Part shown: positions 1 to 12,800 of the stretch, piece after piece
How the letters are laid out: the number at the start of each line of letters is the position of its first letter
How positions within the stretch are numbered: the stretch's first letter is position 1
Source of the DNA: Cristatella mucedo
Lineage: Eukaryota > Bryozoa > Phylactolaemata > Cristatellidae
Length of the DNA: 64,000 nt
Assembly (NCBI GenBank): GCA_009760855.2
Contig: WPIO01000062.1
Span: forward strand, 2,066,001-2,130,000
Direction: 5' to 3'
Made by a program: the position numbers and the translations under genes
Notes under the pieces: generated by a model
The model's input: only the letters and a program-made list of their open reading frames with translations
Database searches by the model: none
Told to the model about the DNA's origin: nothing

Positions 1-351
1 CTATCCGTTGGCTTGCAAAGCGAAGCACCTCCTACGGCATCGGAAGCAAGATATTGAAGACATCAAAATGCTAACATGCCAAGGGCGCTGGGCTCTACTG
101 TAGATGGCTATTGTCCAGGAAAGATGCTGCGATGACCGGCTAGGAGTTGAGAGATGCAATGCACAGCATCTCCTAATGGTCATTTCACCACAAGCCAAAC
201 AACATGCATGAGCTAGCAAAGAGGTTTATCAAAAGAACACATGAGGTCTCGTTGACTTCATTCGGAACAGGACTAGAGCAAAGAATTGAGCATTCGAGCA
301 TTCCTTGGTGCTGCTTGCCACTAGAGAGCCACACGAATACTCGAGCAGTCG
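1..351. other. BRCA2 3' flank
   Basis: Sequence downstream of the BRCA2 stop on the minus strand. I see no AATAAA or ATTAAA on that strand here, so the poly(A) site is either outside the window or non-canonical. Confidence 0.5.
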
Positions 352-837
352 TTAAGCAGTCGCTTTAACTGCACGATGGACTTCGTCTAGATTTGCCTGC
401 TCTGTTGACACTTCACTGGGTTGCATTAGGCTGGTCTGCTCCAAGTAATCTACTTGCAAAAGAATATCGTCTGGCATCTGCGAAAACGGCACAGCAGCGT
501 CATCACAGTCGTCGTTGCAGCAGGCTGCATCGGTGACGTCAGCCTCACCGCTGGCGACTGGTGCTTGCTTTTCAGGAATGCAGCCAGCTGGAGTCGTGCA
601 GGGGGCAGCACTGGTGGCCCTGCGGTCATCGGCATCGTCGCGCACGCCACCCGATCCCATCAGGCCTCGAGGAGTGGCTTCTGGCTTGCTAGCTCTTGCC
701 AATGCAGTGCAGGCTGAGCGTGCTGTGGATACCCTGCTCGAAGCGGAGAGGTTGGCTATAAACTCGGATTCTTGGCCAGCTTTGGAAGCCGGGCGTTGAC
801 GGCTGCTATCTGCATCACTTTGTCTGTTACTGGTACT
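352..837 (-). CDS. BRCA2: BRCA2 exon 25 of 25 seen, C-terminus and stop
   Basis: The terminal 486-nt exon (161 residues, stop TAA at 352-354) starts after TTATTCTCAG. It codes a Ser/Ala-rich tail including SGGVRDDADDRRATSAAP and DDILLQVDYLEQTS. I do not see a clear counterpart of the human C-terminal RAD51-binding motif. It is assigned to the gene by phase continuity with exon 24. Confidence 0.8.
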   Translation of the reverse strand, partial: STSNRQSDADSSRQRPASKAGQESEFIANLSASSRVSTARSACTALARASKPEATPRGLMGSGGVRDDADDRRATSAAPCTTPAGCIPEKQAPVASGEADVTDAACCNDDCDDAAVPFSQMPDDILLQVDYLEQTSLMQPSEVSTEQANLDEVHRAVKATA

Positions 838-3800
838 CTGAGAATAAGCATGAAATTTAGGAGTATTCCACGTGCTGCGGTGCTTCGATAATATCTGGAT
901 AAAAAACAGAATAGCACACAGAATGCACGAAACAAGTCATGAATGAGAAAATTAACCTGGCCTATCAGCAAATTTGCAAGCAATCGCGGTGCTCACCACA
1001 TCCGAGCGTTTGCCGTTGCTCGGGCGCGTGAGGCCATTTTGCTGCATGCGTTCCAGTCTCTTCACTGCTTCTTCTAAGAAGCCAGCTGGAATCTGAAAAA
1101 AGGTTGCATTAGTAAACATTACCATCGATGCAATTCAGAGAAACCCCCTCAGAACACTATTAGTGCTGGACAGCACGCATAAAAGCAGGTGAAGCAGGTC
1201 ATAGAATACACATATGGATTGCGTACTTGAAAAACGAATGGATAAAGCATATATAGCCGATGGTGGCACTCTACAGCAATTTTTAAAAGAATCGTTAATT
1301 GATGGATTTTAATGGTCTTCATACTACGGTTTAAAGTGAAAACAACTGCAAAACTCACTTCCACAATTCTCATGCAACGATGCTGTCTGTTCTCCTGTTG
1401 CCGACTCTGGCACTTCCTTTCTAACCGTCATACACAGCAACTTCCTAATCACTCTTTCATTCTTAAATACCTTACGGACTCAGCTATGGGTCATAACTTA
1501 TCTTCGTAACCATTGGCTTCCGAATAGGACCCTAACACCACACTCGAGTTGAGTGAGCAATAGAAACTCTCCAGCGAAATGCTCACTTAGTTCTTGCAGT
1601 TACACAGAGAGGTACATCTGTACCTATCCAGAATTACTATAGTAGTACACCAACCTGCTTTTTAGACTTGAGCAGCAGAGAAAGGGGATAGCACAGCCGA
1701 GCTTGTATTGTGGGGCTACCTGCCCTCTTGACGTCACTTTTATTGGGGCAATGTCAAAATTTTTCAGCCTGAACTGAGAATTTCTATGCAAGATGCCAGA
1801 AACAAAAGTTGAAGCGTCGGAATTAGCTAAACCATCAAAGCAATTACACTCAGACACAAAAATCCTCTCGGAATGGCCGCCAAGCTGTAAATTCATTAGG
1901 GTAATACGCTCAAAATTGGCTCTGCCAGCATATATCCTGTTGAATCAGCTCGAAATCTAGGTGTCATTCTCCAAAGTGACCCCTCATTAGAGACCATATC
2001 AGCTCCACAATCAAGTCTGCCTACTTTCAGCTACATATAACAATGCTAAAATTCGGGCTTGTTTAGATAAGGATACCACGTCTAAGTTGGTCCATGCATT
2101 TTTGTGACATCCCGACTTGACTTCTGTAACTCACTGCTTGCTGGTATATCGACATGAGCAATCAGGCGATTACAGCTGGTACAAAACTCTGCAGCTAGGC
2201 TTGTCTGTCGTGAGTGTTGCAGTTGCCACATCACACCACTTCTCGCCGACCTGCACTGGCTACCAGTCAAGCAACGGATTGACTTCAAGGTTTTGTAGCT
2301 CATTTTTAGGTCACTTCATTCTTTGGCTCCAGCCTATCTCTCAGATCTACTCCCCCCACCAGGCCAAGCATCGTACCACCTGCTTTTCGGAATCCAACAG
2401 TTTACTAATACTTTGTACAAACCTCAAATCCTTTGGGGACCGTGCATTTAGTTCGTATGCTCCCAAAGCCTGGAACTCACTTCCAACTTGTCGCTGGAGG
2501 AGCAATTTCAGAATTATTTAATATGCTAGTTATGGTGGGAGCCAAGTCTCCTTTGCGAAAGCAGTCACAATGGCCCCCAGAACGGAAAAAACATGCAAGC
2601 TGATTTAACAGCCTCTTTTGTATCGAGACCTTTACAGAAGAGCCTTTACGGCTATCACCACCGCTTGAGTGGCGATAAAGGATCGCCCACCACAGGATTC
2701 GAACCCACGACCTCGGGTGAAAAGCAACCGCCTTACCTAGTGAGCCATGGTTATCTGTATTCTGGTCAGAGGACTGGCTGGGCAATTGCACCAGCACCAA
2801 ACACGGATTAGTTAAAAAGTACTTTACTAAAGTTATTGTTGGTCAAGCAAGTTGGATTTCAAAGCTCAAATACTCTGCTTACGGATCGTTACATCTGGCA
2901 GCAAGATAAGACCCTAAGCATATTGCCAGGCCAGTGAAATACTCTTTGAGGAATGCTTGTTTGCTATCGATTCAAGACCGATGCAATCGCTACAACAGCC
3001 TCACTGCAACGTAGTCATGCAATGTTAGGCTCCAATTATACGATAGCTGCTGAGAAACCACTTGAAGTATGCTGTAAAAAAACATACCAGTTTTGCAGTG
3101 TTAGCATAAGCAGTGTAAGCACACACAAGCACACGAACAAAAATCTACAAGAAACCATCAAAAGCTGTGAGAGAAACAGTTACTTTTTCCTTTCTTTTTC
3201 AAAGTCGCTAAGTCATGGCAGTGTCTAAAAATCCAATATTTCTTTAGGTTACCTGTCATAAGACAGATGGAATCTCTACTTTTATGTCCCAACTTGTTGA
3301 ATCTTGGGTATATGGAGGTACTTTTTTGAAGCTTGTTGACGTATGAGCTTGTGACTTGTAAACAGATGCATTCATAGATTTGTGCCTAGTAATTTCTATA
3401 ACTCAGCCAATTCTGTACAGACCAATGTGAAATTTCAAATATAAGTTCAGAACGTGAAATTTCAAATATAAGTTCAGCTCTACTTGTAAACCATTGGTGT
3501 AGTGCATTTCTGATTTCGGTAGGATAAGTTTTGCCATACATGTCATCAAACGTCTTTGAACTTTATATTACGAAGTCATGGATGGACACGTACAGCATAA
3601 CTTATCTAACCAAAATCGGAAATGAGCTGAGCTGAACTAACATTTGAAATTTCACGTCGATCCATGCAGCATTGGCTGAGTCATGGAATTTACGAGGCAC
3701 AACAAAGCTACAGTGTAAATGAAGCTGCTTAAAAGTCACAAGCATGTACCTCAACAAGCTGCAAACACGCACCTCAATACACCAAGGTTGAGCAAGTTGA

Positions 3801-6800
3801 GACACAAGTCGTATACTATGTAGAGATCGGTAAATTTGTTATTTCTAGAGATCTTAATTCTAATTTACTTCCGGGTTAGAGACGGTTTGCACAATCATTT
3901 TTAATACTTTCCTTTCATATTAAATTTGTAAATAACTTTACATCCCATTTCGAAATGTCTGTCTTTTGAAAGATACCCTAAACAAATATTCGATTATTGG
4001 ACTGATCTTCTTAGTATTTCCTTAACATTTATCCTTAGATGAATATGCTGGCCACATTTAGAGATTCCAAGCAACAGGAAGTGTACATTTAGAGAGTGCA
4101 GTTGCATATGAATAGTGGTTAAAGTGGATCATAAAAAGAATCAACCGCTAGCATCTTACACTGTCTTCAAATATTAAAGACACCAGTCCAGTATCTATGT
4201 AAGAGACCTACAGGTATGTATAAACGTAGGTGGTAATAAGTTTCTTCACCGTATCTGAGCGATGCATCATTCAAGCAACACAAACAATAGAAATGGCAGG
4301 CACTAGCTGTTGGATAAAGGAAAAAGTGGTATAGAAGAGCAGGCTATCAAGAATTACCATGTTCAGTCCACATTCCCGCTGTTCTCTGATGGTACACAGT
4401 TCAGTGACAGTCAGTGAAGGCACAGATGGAAGCTTTGTGTCCGTGCACCAAGAAGCGCTGGTTATAGTGACTGAGCGTCCAACAGCAATAGTACGACTAT
4501 GGCCCATTGCCTGCAGTTAAAATGGCCATTCTGATTTGCAGACAAGAAACTGCAGACCACACGAACAGGCACAGACAGGGCACAGCAGTTGCTTACCTCC
4601 AAGCCACCCCAGAATTTCAGTATAGCAAATGCAAAATCCTCATCAGCAATTACAGCTGTCTGGAGACTGCAAAGAGTAACAAGAGGTATTACAGGCTGAA
4701 ACAGCATATCCCTGAAAAAATGGCACTAGTTATCAGTGCTTACCTTACGGCCGGACTCTGCACACTGATAATCACTCCTGATATGTCGACTTCTTCATAT
4801 TTTGGTGGCACCTTCATCCTACCCAGTTCCGAAACACTTAAAACCTATGAAAGACAAGGTAATTTTTAAAGGTCATAATCGAAGCCCAGAAAAGTGCTGT
4901 GGGCCTATGCACATTAGTATTCAAAAAGCACATGCAATAGATTACTGTTTTAATAGAGATGCAGTACTTTAATCAGATTTGAGCTGTTGGACATGCACCT
5001 CTTGAAGTGCAGCAGGGAATCACTTCTGTTTGTGCCAGTTCACTGAAAATGCACATGACCTTACTCCTACATCAGGACTACGAAAGCTCCAATCTTATCA
5101 GTGCTACGTGCAGGCTATGCCTTGACAGCCATTCAGGTTTATTGAGTCATTCTATACATCCTTTCTTGGAGCAAACGATTGCACAGATTCAACGATTGCA
5201 GGTTTCAGATTGCAACGATTGAACAGATTGCAAGGGGCAGCAAACATCGTTTGGTATACGAATTGAATGACTGTATAAGCATCACATCTGGCCTTCACGG
5301 GGGGGGGGGTCACAGCCCAAAGAGAGCTTCCCATGCCTCATCGACATTTACTTTCTGAAAGTAAAATAAGGTTTAAATTAATTACGACATCCACAAGTTT
5401 TAAAGGCCTGAAAACCAATTTCAGGTGTCCAAGTCAATTATGAACGCTCTCATTCCCCAGTATGCATTAGGGTCTCCGGTTTTCAAAAATTGTAAAAAAT
5501 CACTATTTACTAATGCAACTTATCCCCTAGCATTAGCATATAGGCATACCACCTGGGTTGTATCTCCATGGCCTCCTTATGATTGTCTGCATAAGAAAAA
5601 TTCGCACGATTTGGCTCCCTCCCAGACTTAATCCTGGGTATGCCTCTACACCAATGGCCTAATCTAAAATTTATGGAAACAGTCCATCGAAGCCAGGCCG
5701 ATAGCTGTTAAATGCAAAGCATGTTCAGTGGACCAAAAGCACAGTAGGCCACATGAAAGCACAAAAATACAAAAGCTTAAAAACACCAAAGTTCGACTGA
5801 TGCGCGCACGTGTGTGTATGTGTGTAAATTCACGTACTTGCTGAGATGCAAAGCCCTCCTAAATGGTATAGCACACAGTCAGCATCTCTTGGCCTTGTAT
5901 TCTATCTTTTAACTATATGATGTGTCAAGTCATGTAGACAGCTTGTGCAATCGATAGTTCACAGGCATAATGATGCTTGCCTAACAAAAAGAATAATTCA
6001 ACTAACCTCTCTGGGCTCATATATAAGCCGTAGCAAAGGTTCGTTCAGGGCAGTGGGCAACAGAAGACTGCCACGTCTAGTCGACAGCTGGGCGGAAACC
6101 GACGAAGTGCGGCCTCGGGACTCACTGGCTGTGACTCCATAAAGTCTAACTGGCGTGCCCTCGTGCAAAACCACATCGACGTCAGCTGTTGGTCTCCATA
6201 TGGTCAACAGTGTATCTTCAAAGGTAAGGTAAACATGGATAAGCACACAGCAGGATGCAAACATCATCACATTTCTTAAGACATGCCAGATGACCGTGCC
6301 TAAGGGCATTTACTAACATTCACTATTGCATATTTGCAAAGCATGACCAGTCAGTGTGTCAATATCTATTTTGTCAATATTTAATATGCTGAGGCAGGTT
6401 TCGTTGCTAATACAGGATTTAGTTCAACGCCACAGGACCAGGTATAAACAGGCGACTCTTCAGCTAACCTACCCTCCACGAAGTGTGTGTTATACTTTTA
6501 TAGGTCTCTCATCAGACCTCTGCAAGCACAGCCACCAGCCCAGCCCTCGAATGGTAAAAACCCCAAGGTTTCTGCTGCCATCAGTAAAAAAATGGAGTGA
6601 AGAGCATTTTGATGCACTACAGTCATTTGAAGACCAGACGAGGATAGAGACCAGAATCCAGGGACAGCAGCAATCGTTCAGTAGCCCAAACGTATTCTAG
6701 ACTCAGGTGCTAATCGGGATAAAAGCATGTGGAGATATCATGAATGGTAATGGAAAAGTAGGTTCTCGCACGACTACCCACAGGTCTCTCCGTGCCACAC

Positions 6801-9800
6801 ACAAAATATCTTATCAGGTACCAAATTTCTTTCAAAGTACACAATGCTGGTAGGTATACTTACAGGCCTGGTTGTCAATGTCTAGCCCGTGACTGCCTAC
6901 GATTCGAACCCTTCTGAGTGGCGTAACATTTCTCGTCTGTGTAGCCTGGAAAGCGAACACAGATTGATGAAAACTGTGCATCGTGCTAGCCGTCCACGTC
7001 TATGCATGGATCTCTAACATTTCTCGTCTGTGTAGCCTGGAAAGCGAACACAGATTGATGAAAACTGTGCATCGTGCTAGCCGTCCACGTCTATGCATGG
7101 ATCTCTAACATTTCTCGTCTGTGTAGCCTGGAAAGCGAACACAGATTGATGAAAACTGTGCATCGTGCTAGCAGTCCACGTCTACGCATGGATCTCTAAC
7201 ATTTCTCGTCTGTGTAGCCTGGAAAGCGAACACAGATTGATGAAAACTGCGCATCGTGCTAGCAGTCCACGTCTACGCATGGATCTCTAACATTTCTCGT
7301 CTGTGTAGCCTGGAAAGCGAACACAGATTGATGAAAACTGTGCATCGTGCTAGCAGTCCACGTCTATGCATGGATCTCTAACATTTCTCGTCTGTGTAGC
7401 CTGGAAAGCGAACACAGATTGATGAAAACTGTGCATCGTGCTAGCAGTCCACGTCTATGCATGGATCTCTAACATTACAGGCAGGCAGATGAGAGCTCTT
7501 CCTCACTGATAAGTTGGTCGCATATTTCGAAGGTGGCTTGCTTACAGACAATAGACCCGGTGGGTCCTCTGTGAGACTAGCTTGGTTCGAGCTACCAGGA
7601 TAATAATAAATAGTGAGACAGGTAAACACCAAATGGAACGCCCATCGGCAGGATTAAAGCCAGCTGTGAGGGTGGGTTTGCTGACTGCACTTCCTGGGGC
7701 CATGCCTGGCCAAGAAAGTGCTAAGGCTCTTCAACCCAGAAGCCAAGTAGCCTTCATTTCGTGAGAAACCAAATGTGCACAACAACGACAGTAGGCTAGG
7801 ATAGCTTTTGCAGCTCGGGTACATGCTGATAACAATGCAGGAAATACACTCAGAACCACACAGAGGAAAGCATAGCGATGAATACACTTGCATACATCAG
7901 AGATGGCCTGCCTACTTAACTTTCTACTTTGAATGTCTTGAAACGTAGCTTGGTCAACAGCTCCCACATTTTTGTCCAACCATTCGGCTGAGATCATTGC
8001 TTTTCTTATTTGATTCAATCATGCAGGCAACTTAGACTGTCTTGTTCATCTATTTTCAGTTAGCTTTAGACTAGTTACAGAGTAATACTCAAATGAGGCA
8101 ATTTTAATTCGTCTACCATAACTTTTCGACCATTCTGGCATTGCAATAGTCGGCAACATGCCTTTCCACTAAAAATATCTTTAGTGTTTCAAATTCGATC
8201 CCACTTCCACACAAGTTACTGAGCCTCATGGGGAGCACTTAAAACTGGTCTTGGCTCCATATGTAAGATAAAAGCACTTTCAAATTACTTGAAAAATATT
8301 AGCTGCCGAGCTGCGTTGGTCCAGCGGTTAAGGTGCTCGCCCCGACTAAGGTCTGGCTGAGGTCGTGGACTCGAGCCCTGAGGCATATGTGAAGCGCCTG
8401 AATAGAGATTTAGTTCTCTTGGGGCGCTATACAAATGAATTATATTTCTATATTTTATATGGCTGACTTAACAGCCTCATTTGTATAGCAGTGGAAGTGC
8501 CTTTAACGGCTATCACCTCCGCTTGCAGTTGGCAATAAAGGATCACCCATTGCAGGATTCGAACCCACGACCACGGTCATAACAAGTGAGCAGCATACCT
8601 CCTAGACTATCACGGCCAGGTGGTTGATGAAGCTCCACAATGCATGCACTGAGTTGTTATTAATTTGTTTCAAAAAATAGGACAACGTCTGCACTAGCCT
8701 GTGAGTGGAACAGAACAAATTGCTGACTAGAATACCATGGACTGTTGGGCAGAATACTGCGGTCAGAAAGCATTAGGGGTGGATTCAAAATAGGTGTGCT
8801 ACCACCAGGCGATCTGCTATGGTTAGTAGGCTCCTAGGTCGCATCCATTTACACAGCTGTGAGGATGCAGTATTAGAAGGCAATAACCAGAAGTGCTCTT
8901 GAAATGCTTCAGCCCACCAAAGCTGTATCTCTTATTGAACTCGTTTGAACGCGAGCCTCTGGATGTTTCACGATGCTGCCAACCAATTGCAGCAAGTGTG
9001 GAGTAGCCACTGAAGGCACTGAGAGCAACAGCCGGAGCATGAACCCAATCGCACCCGGTCAGCCTGCCATACGTCAAGCCACTTGTCTGCTGCTGACAGG
9101 CAGAGCTGCAGGAGACGTCGACCTCGAGAGGTACCGTAACTAGAGCGCTGATGGGGGTACAATTCATAGCAGCAATGCAGGAACTTCTAGCAAACCATAG
9201 AAACTGCCGGGGGGGGCATTGATCGGCAAAGTCACGTGCTACATAACTTCCTAATGCCTGCAAGGATCACAGCGAGAGGGGCTCCAGCATCTCGTCGCCG
9301 ACATAGATGTGTCAACAAGAGCACATGCTCACATGCTGACACTGTCCTAGCAGAGGGAAAATGGGAGGGGGCATCGAGAGCCCATGGGACGCGAGAGCAA
9401 TACCAGCGAGCTAGTCCGCAAGTCTGGCCTTGAGTGCAGTCGCTTTCACGGTAGCAGCGCACAGGGTGTTCATTACCTGCGAAGTCTGATCTTGGAGCGC
9501 TTCTTTGACCTTGTCCTGGAGAGCAGCTGCTTGCTTTGTAGACACGAGTCTTTGGTAATCGAGCAGCTTTTCCATCTGCTCCTCTGTTAGGCTTTGCTGC
9601 AAGGACGCAGGCAAAATGGGTTACAGAAAAAATATCCTGAGCACCATTGGCCATCGAATGCTCAATCGGACTAGCAGACGATACACTTAACACGGCACCA
9701 GCCAACTCGGACATTGTAATTAGTGCCGTGCTCGACCAGGCTGCTGCTACCTAGCACACGAGCCATCTGCTTTGCTAAATGCAAAGCTTGGTCTTGCGAC

Positions 9801-12800
9801 GATGGCTATCTTCTACACGAGGTGACAGGCCAGAAGTCGACGACAGTCCACTGCTGAGACTCCCGACCTGTTCATATAGCTGTTAAAAAAACGTGAGCTG
9901 AGAACTAAAGAGACTGCAGGCACGACCACACCTATTCACGATAAGAGGGCCGAGGGTAATAACAATAACAATAATAATAATGCTCTTGATAAAGTGCCCT
10001 CAGAGCACCCGAAGGTAATTCTTCTTCTCCGGCTTGAATTCCACCGGCAGCCTTTAGGTAATGAAGATCTAACTCCTCAGGCACATCGACAGACACATCT
10101 ACATGGGAGTTACAACAACCAATTAATAGCAGGCATGCATGCAGCAAGGCAGGCTCCAATACGAGTGATACTGACTAAGCCAAGTATACAGCAAGTGTCG
10201 CCGAAACAAACCGAGTTTCTTAGGTGACCAGTCATCAGCCAGCGTAAATTTCTGCAGCTGGATAAGCAGATACATCGCAAAGGACACAAGCTTTGACGAC
10301 CTATATTCCAAGGAACAGAAGTTATGATTAGTTACAAATCTGAGGGTTTATTTTTGGTCGAAGCAGCTATCGGCTCTGCTTAGCAAAACAGGCAGCAGAT
10401 AGATTGGCATCAATGAAGAACTTCTAGCAAAACAAGAAAAAGACTGCTGACACACTGTGAAGTTCGTAACGCGTTATTATTCTTACTTATCAATATCTAG
10501 TAAGTGGCAGCAGTGTGGGCAGAAAGTCCTTTATCCATGGACCTCACAGCTTACAGAGACCTGCGATCGGTGCCTATATAATTAAATCATAATACAAGTA
10601 GCTTAAATCTTCATAGCTGAAGTGCATGGCTGCCGAGTTTTGCTACAACCATAAGCATCTCGTTATAAGGACAGGAAGACGTGGAAATCGAGCACTACTA
10701 CAATCTAATTGTCATGTCACAAATGCATGGACCAGCTTAGCTAACATACACTAAATTTACTGTTACCGAGACAGGCCTGAACCACTGAAGTACAATACCA
10801 GCTATGACCAGGCGAAATGGGACTAAAGAAGCACTAAAGAAGGACTTGGTGGTCACCCGTCTTTAAAACGGCCGAGAATTCGAATAGAGCTAGCAGAGGG
10901 ACTATGGGCAAGTCAACATTTCTGAGAAGTATCGTAAACATATTATAAACTAATAACAGTGCTGACTCTGTGAAGTGATTAGCTCTAAAACCCGACTGGC
11001 ACTTGCTAGGTTTGTAGTTTCACTATGGTGTTAGTTGATCGGTCTCATTGCAGTGGCTTTGATAGCAGTGGCAGCCAGGAAACTGGGTGGGTGACACTGA
11101 AGTTCTCCTGATCTCATGTCGACTTCCTGGTGAGCCGTGATGGCACACTAGGTAAGGCGGTTGCTTTTCACGACCTAGGTCCCGAGGTCGTGGGTTCGAA
11201 TCCTGCGGTGGGCGATCCTTTATCGCCACTACAAGCAGTGGTGATGGCCGTAAAAGCTCTTCTACTGCTATACAAAAGAGGCTGTTAATTCAGCCAGTAT
11301 TTTTTTATGATTAGCCTACACACAGTAGGGGCAGGCTTGAAAGGCAGACATTGAGTTAGAGCATGGAACGGAAGGCAAGAAGTTCAAAGAGGACGATATA
11401 ACCTTGAAGATGTTCTCTCTGGTCTTGCCTATTTTGCTTAAAAAGACAACAACAAGAATGATCTGTTAGGTTGTCACAATCATCACTACGTCTGGTTGAT
11501 ATGAAAGCGCATGGTTAATCGGCGACATAAGCATTTTTGGATTGTGCACATAAGATTCAATCATGTTTTACAAGAAGCTACAATGCACTGGTATGACCTA
11601 CAATAATCCTCGTATGCCAGTCGATGGACAGCCAGGACCGATTATTGCATAGTTTGTGCTGGGTAGTCATAGCTAGTTTAGCATCTGCATTAAACAATCA
11701 GGCATCTGCACAAAGGCATGCAAACTGATATAGAATATTGGCTAGCACGTTTGCCTTACAAATCTGAGCACTACATGAGCACACTATTCTCAAGCTTATC
11801 GATGGCCAACATTGCTACATAGTTAGCTATTAATTTACCTCAAAATAACTTATACACCTTTTTGGAAAGGTTTATTTCTAAATTGTTTGAGTTTGAATCA
11901 CTCTTTTGCATAGACAAAACAATATCACATTCACTGCTATTAAATATTCCAACTGCAAGGCACAAATTACGGTACTGTCGACATTGCTCATAACAAGCAA
12001 GACAACATTAGGCTACCTGCAATGTTTCCGGATCACCGCTTCTTTCCATTGCTTCAAATATTTCTTCCCCCGTTGTTAGGCGAGACACATCGATCTTGAT
12101 ATTCCGAGAAAGCATTCTCGAATGTGCCGCGGATGCTGCTTGTAGAGAATCCAGCTCTTTGGATACTCTCTGGTAAATTCTGTCCATTAAATCCTTTTGA
12201 CGGTCTTGGTATATACGGGCAGCTCTATCCTCGGCGGCAGCATTTCGAAAAGTAACACTGCCATTCGCCGACTTTTCCATGAACTAAAATTACAGTGAAA
12301 TTTCTTACTATCATATGCTTCAGAGTAAGTTCCTAGACGTACAAAATAAAAAAGCAATTTGCCTTTCCTACAGTGTCACGAAGTAACAAGAACGGCAACC
12401 CTTACATTAAAAAGAGCACTGCAACTAACTGCTACAGAAACTTTTTTTTCGAAAAGTGAAGAAATATTCTCACCTGCATAGGATAGACCCGATCAATTAC
12501 AGCCTGTACACAGGCTGCCATGCCACCGTCTGCATACAACGTGCACAAAGGAAGGGTGAAGGGCTGGCTACGACGCTGAAAGCCAAGCTTGCAATCCCAC
12601 CTGGCTCGCCTTGTGCTATTAGCACATATTTTAAGTTTGACCGAATCGTCAATCTGCAAAAGATATCGAGACAGTTCGCATCAAATACAGGTATGCACAA
12701 CAAAAGTCAATACTTGAGTGAGATAAATCGAGAAGAATGTGACTATGATTCGTACTAAAAATGGTACCATATAAACCGACACACGTACTCGTTTTTTAAG

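Noticed and set aside
5309-5343. Possible small BRCA2 exon reading VNVDEAWEALFG after TTTTACTTTCAG
   Set aside because: Exons 20 and 21 already join in phase with full alignment to human OB2-OB3. The segment has no homology and no good donor.
6924-7469. CRISPR-like array
   Set aside because: Units are contiguous 91-bp tandem copies without spacers, in a eukaryotic gene.
9232-9714. 160-residue minus-strand open frame over the tower exon
   Set aside because: Its frame differs from the conserved LTEEQMEKLLDYQR reading and has no homology.
11131-11306. Functional tRNA genes at the box A/B matches
   Set aside because: No complete acceptor stem or cloverleaf is visible, and each match continues into a shared SINE body present in many copies.
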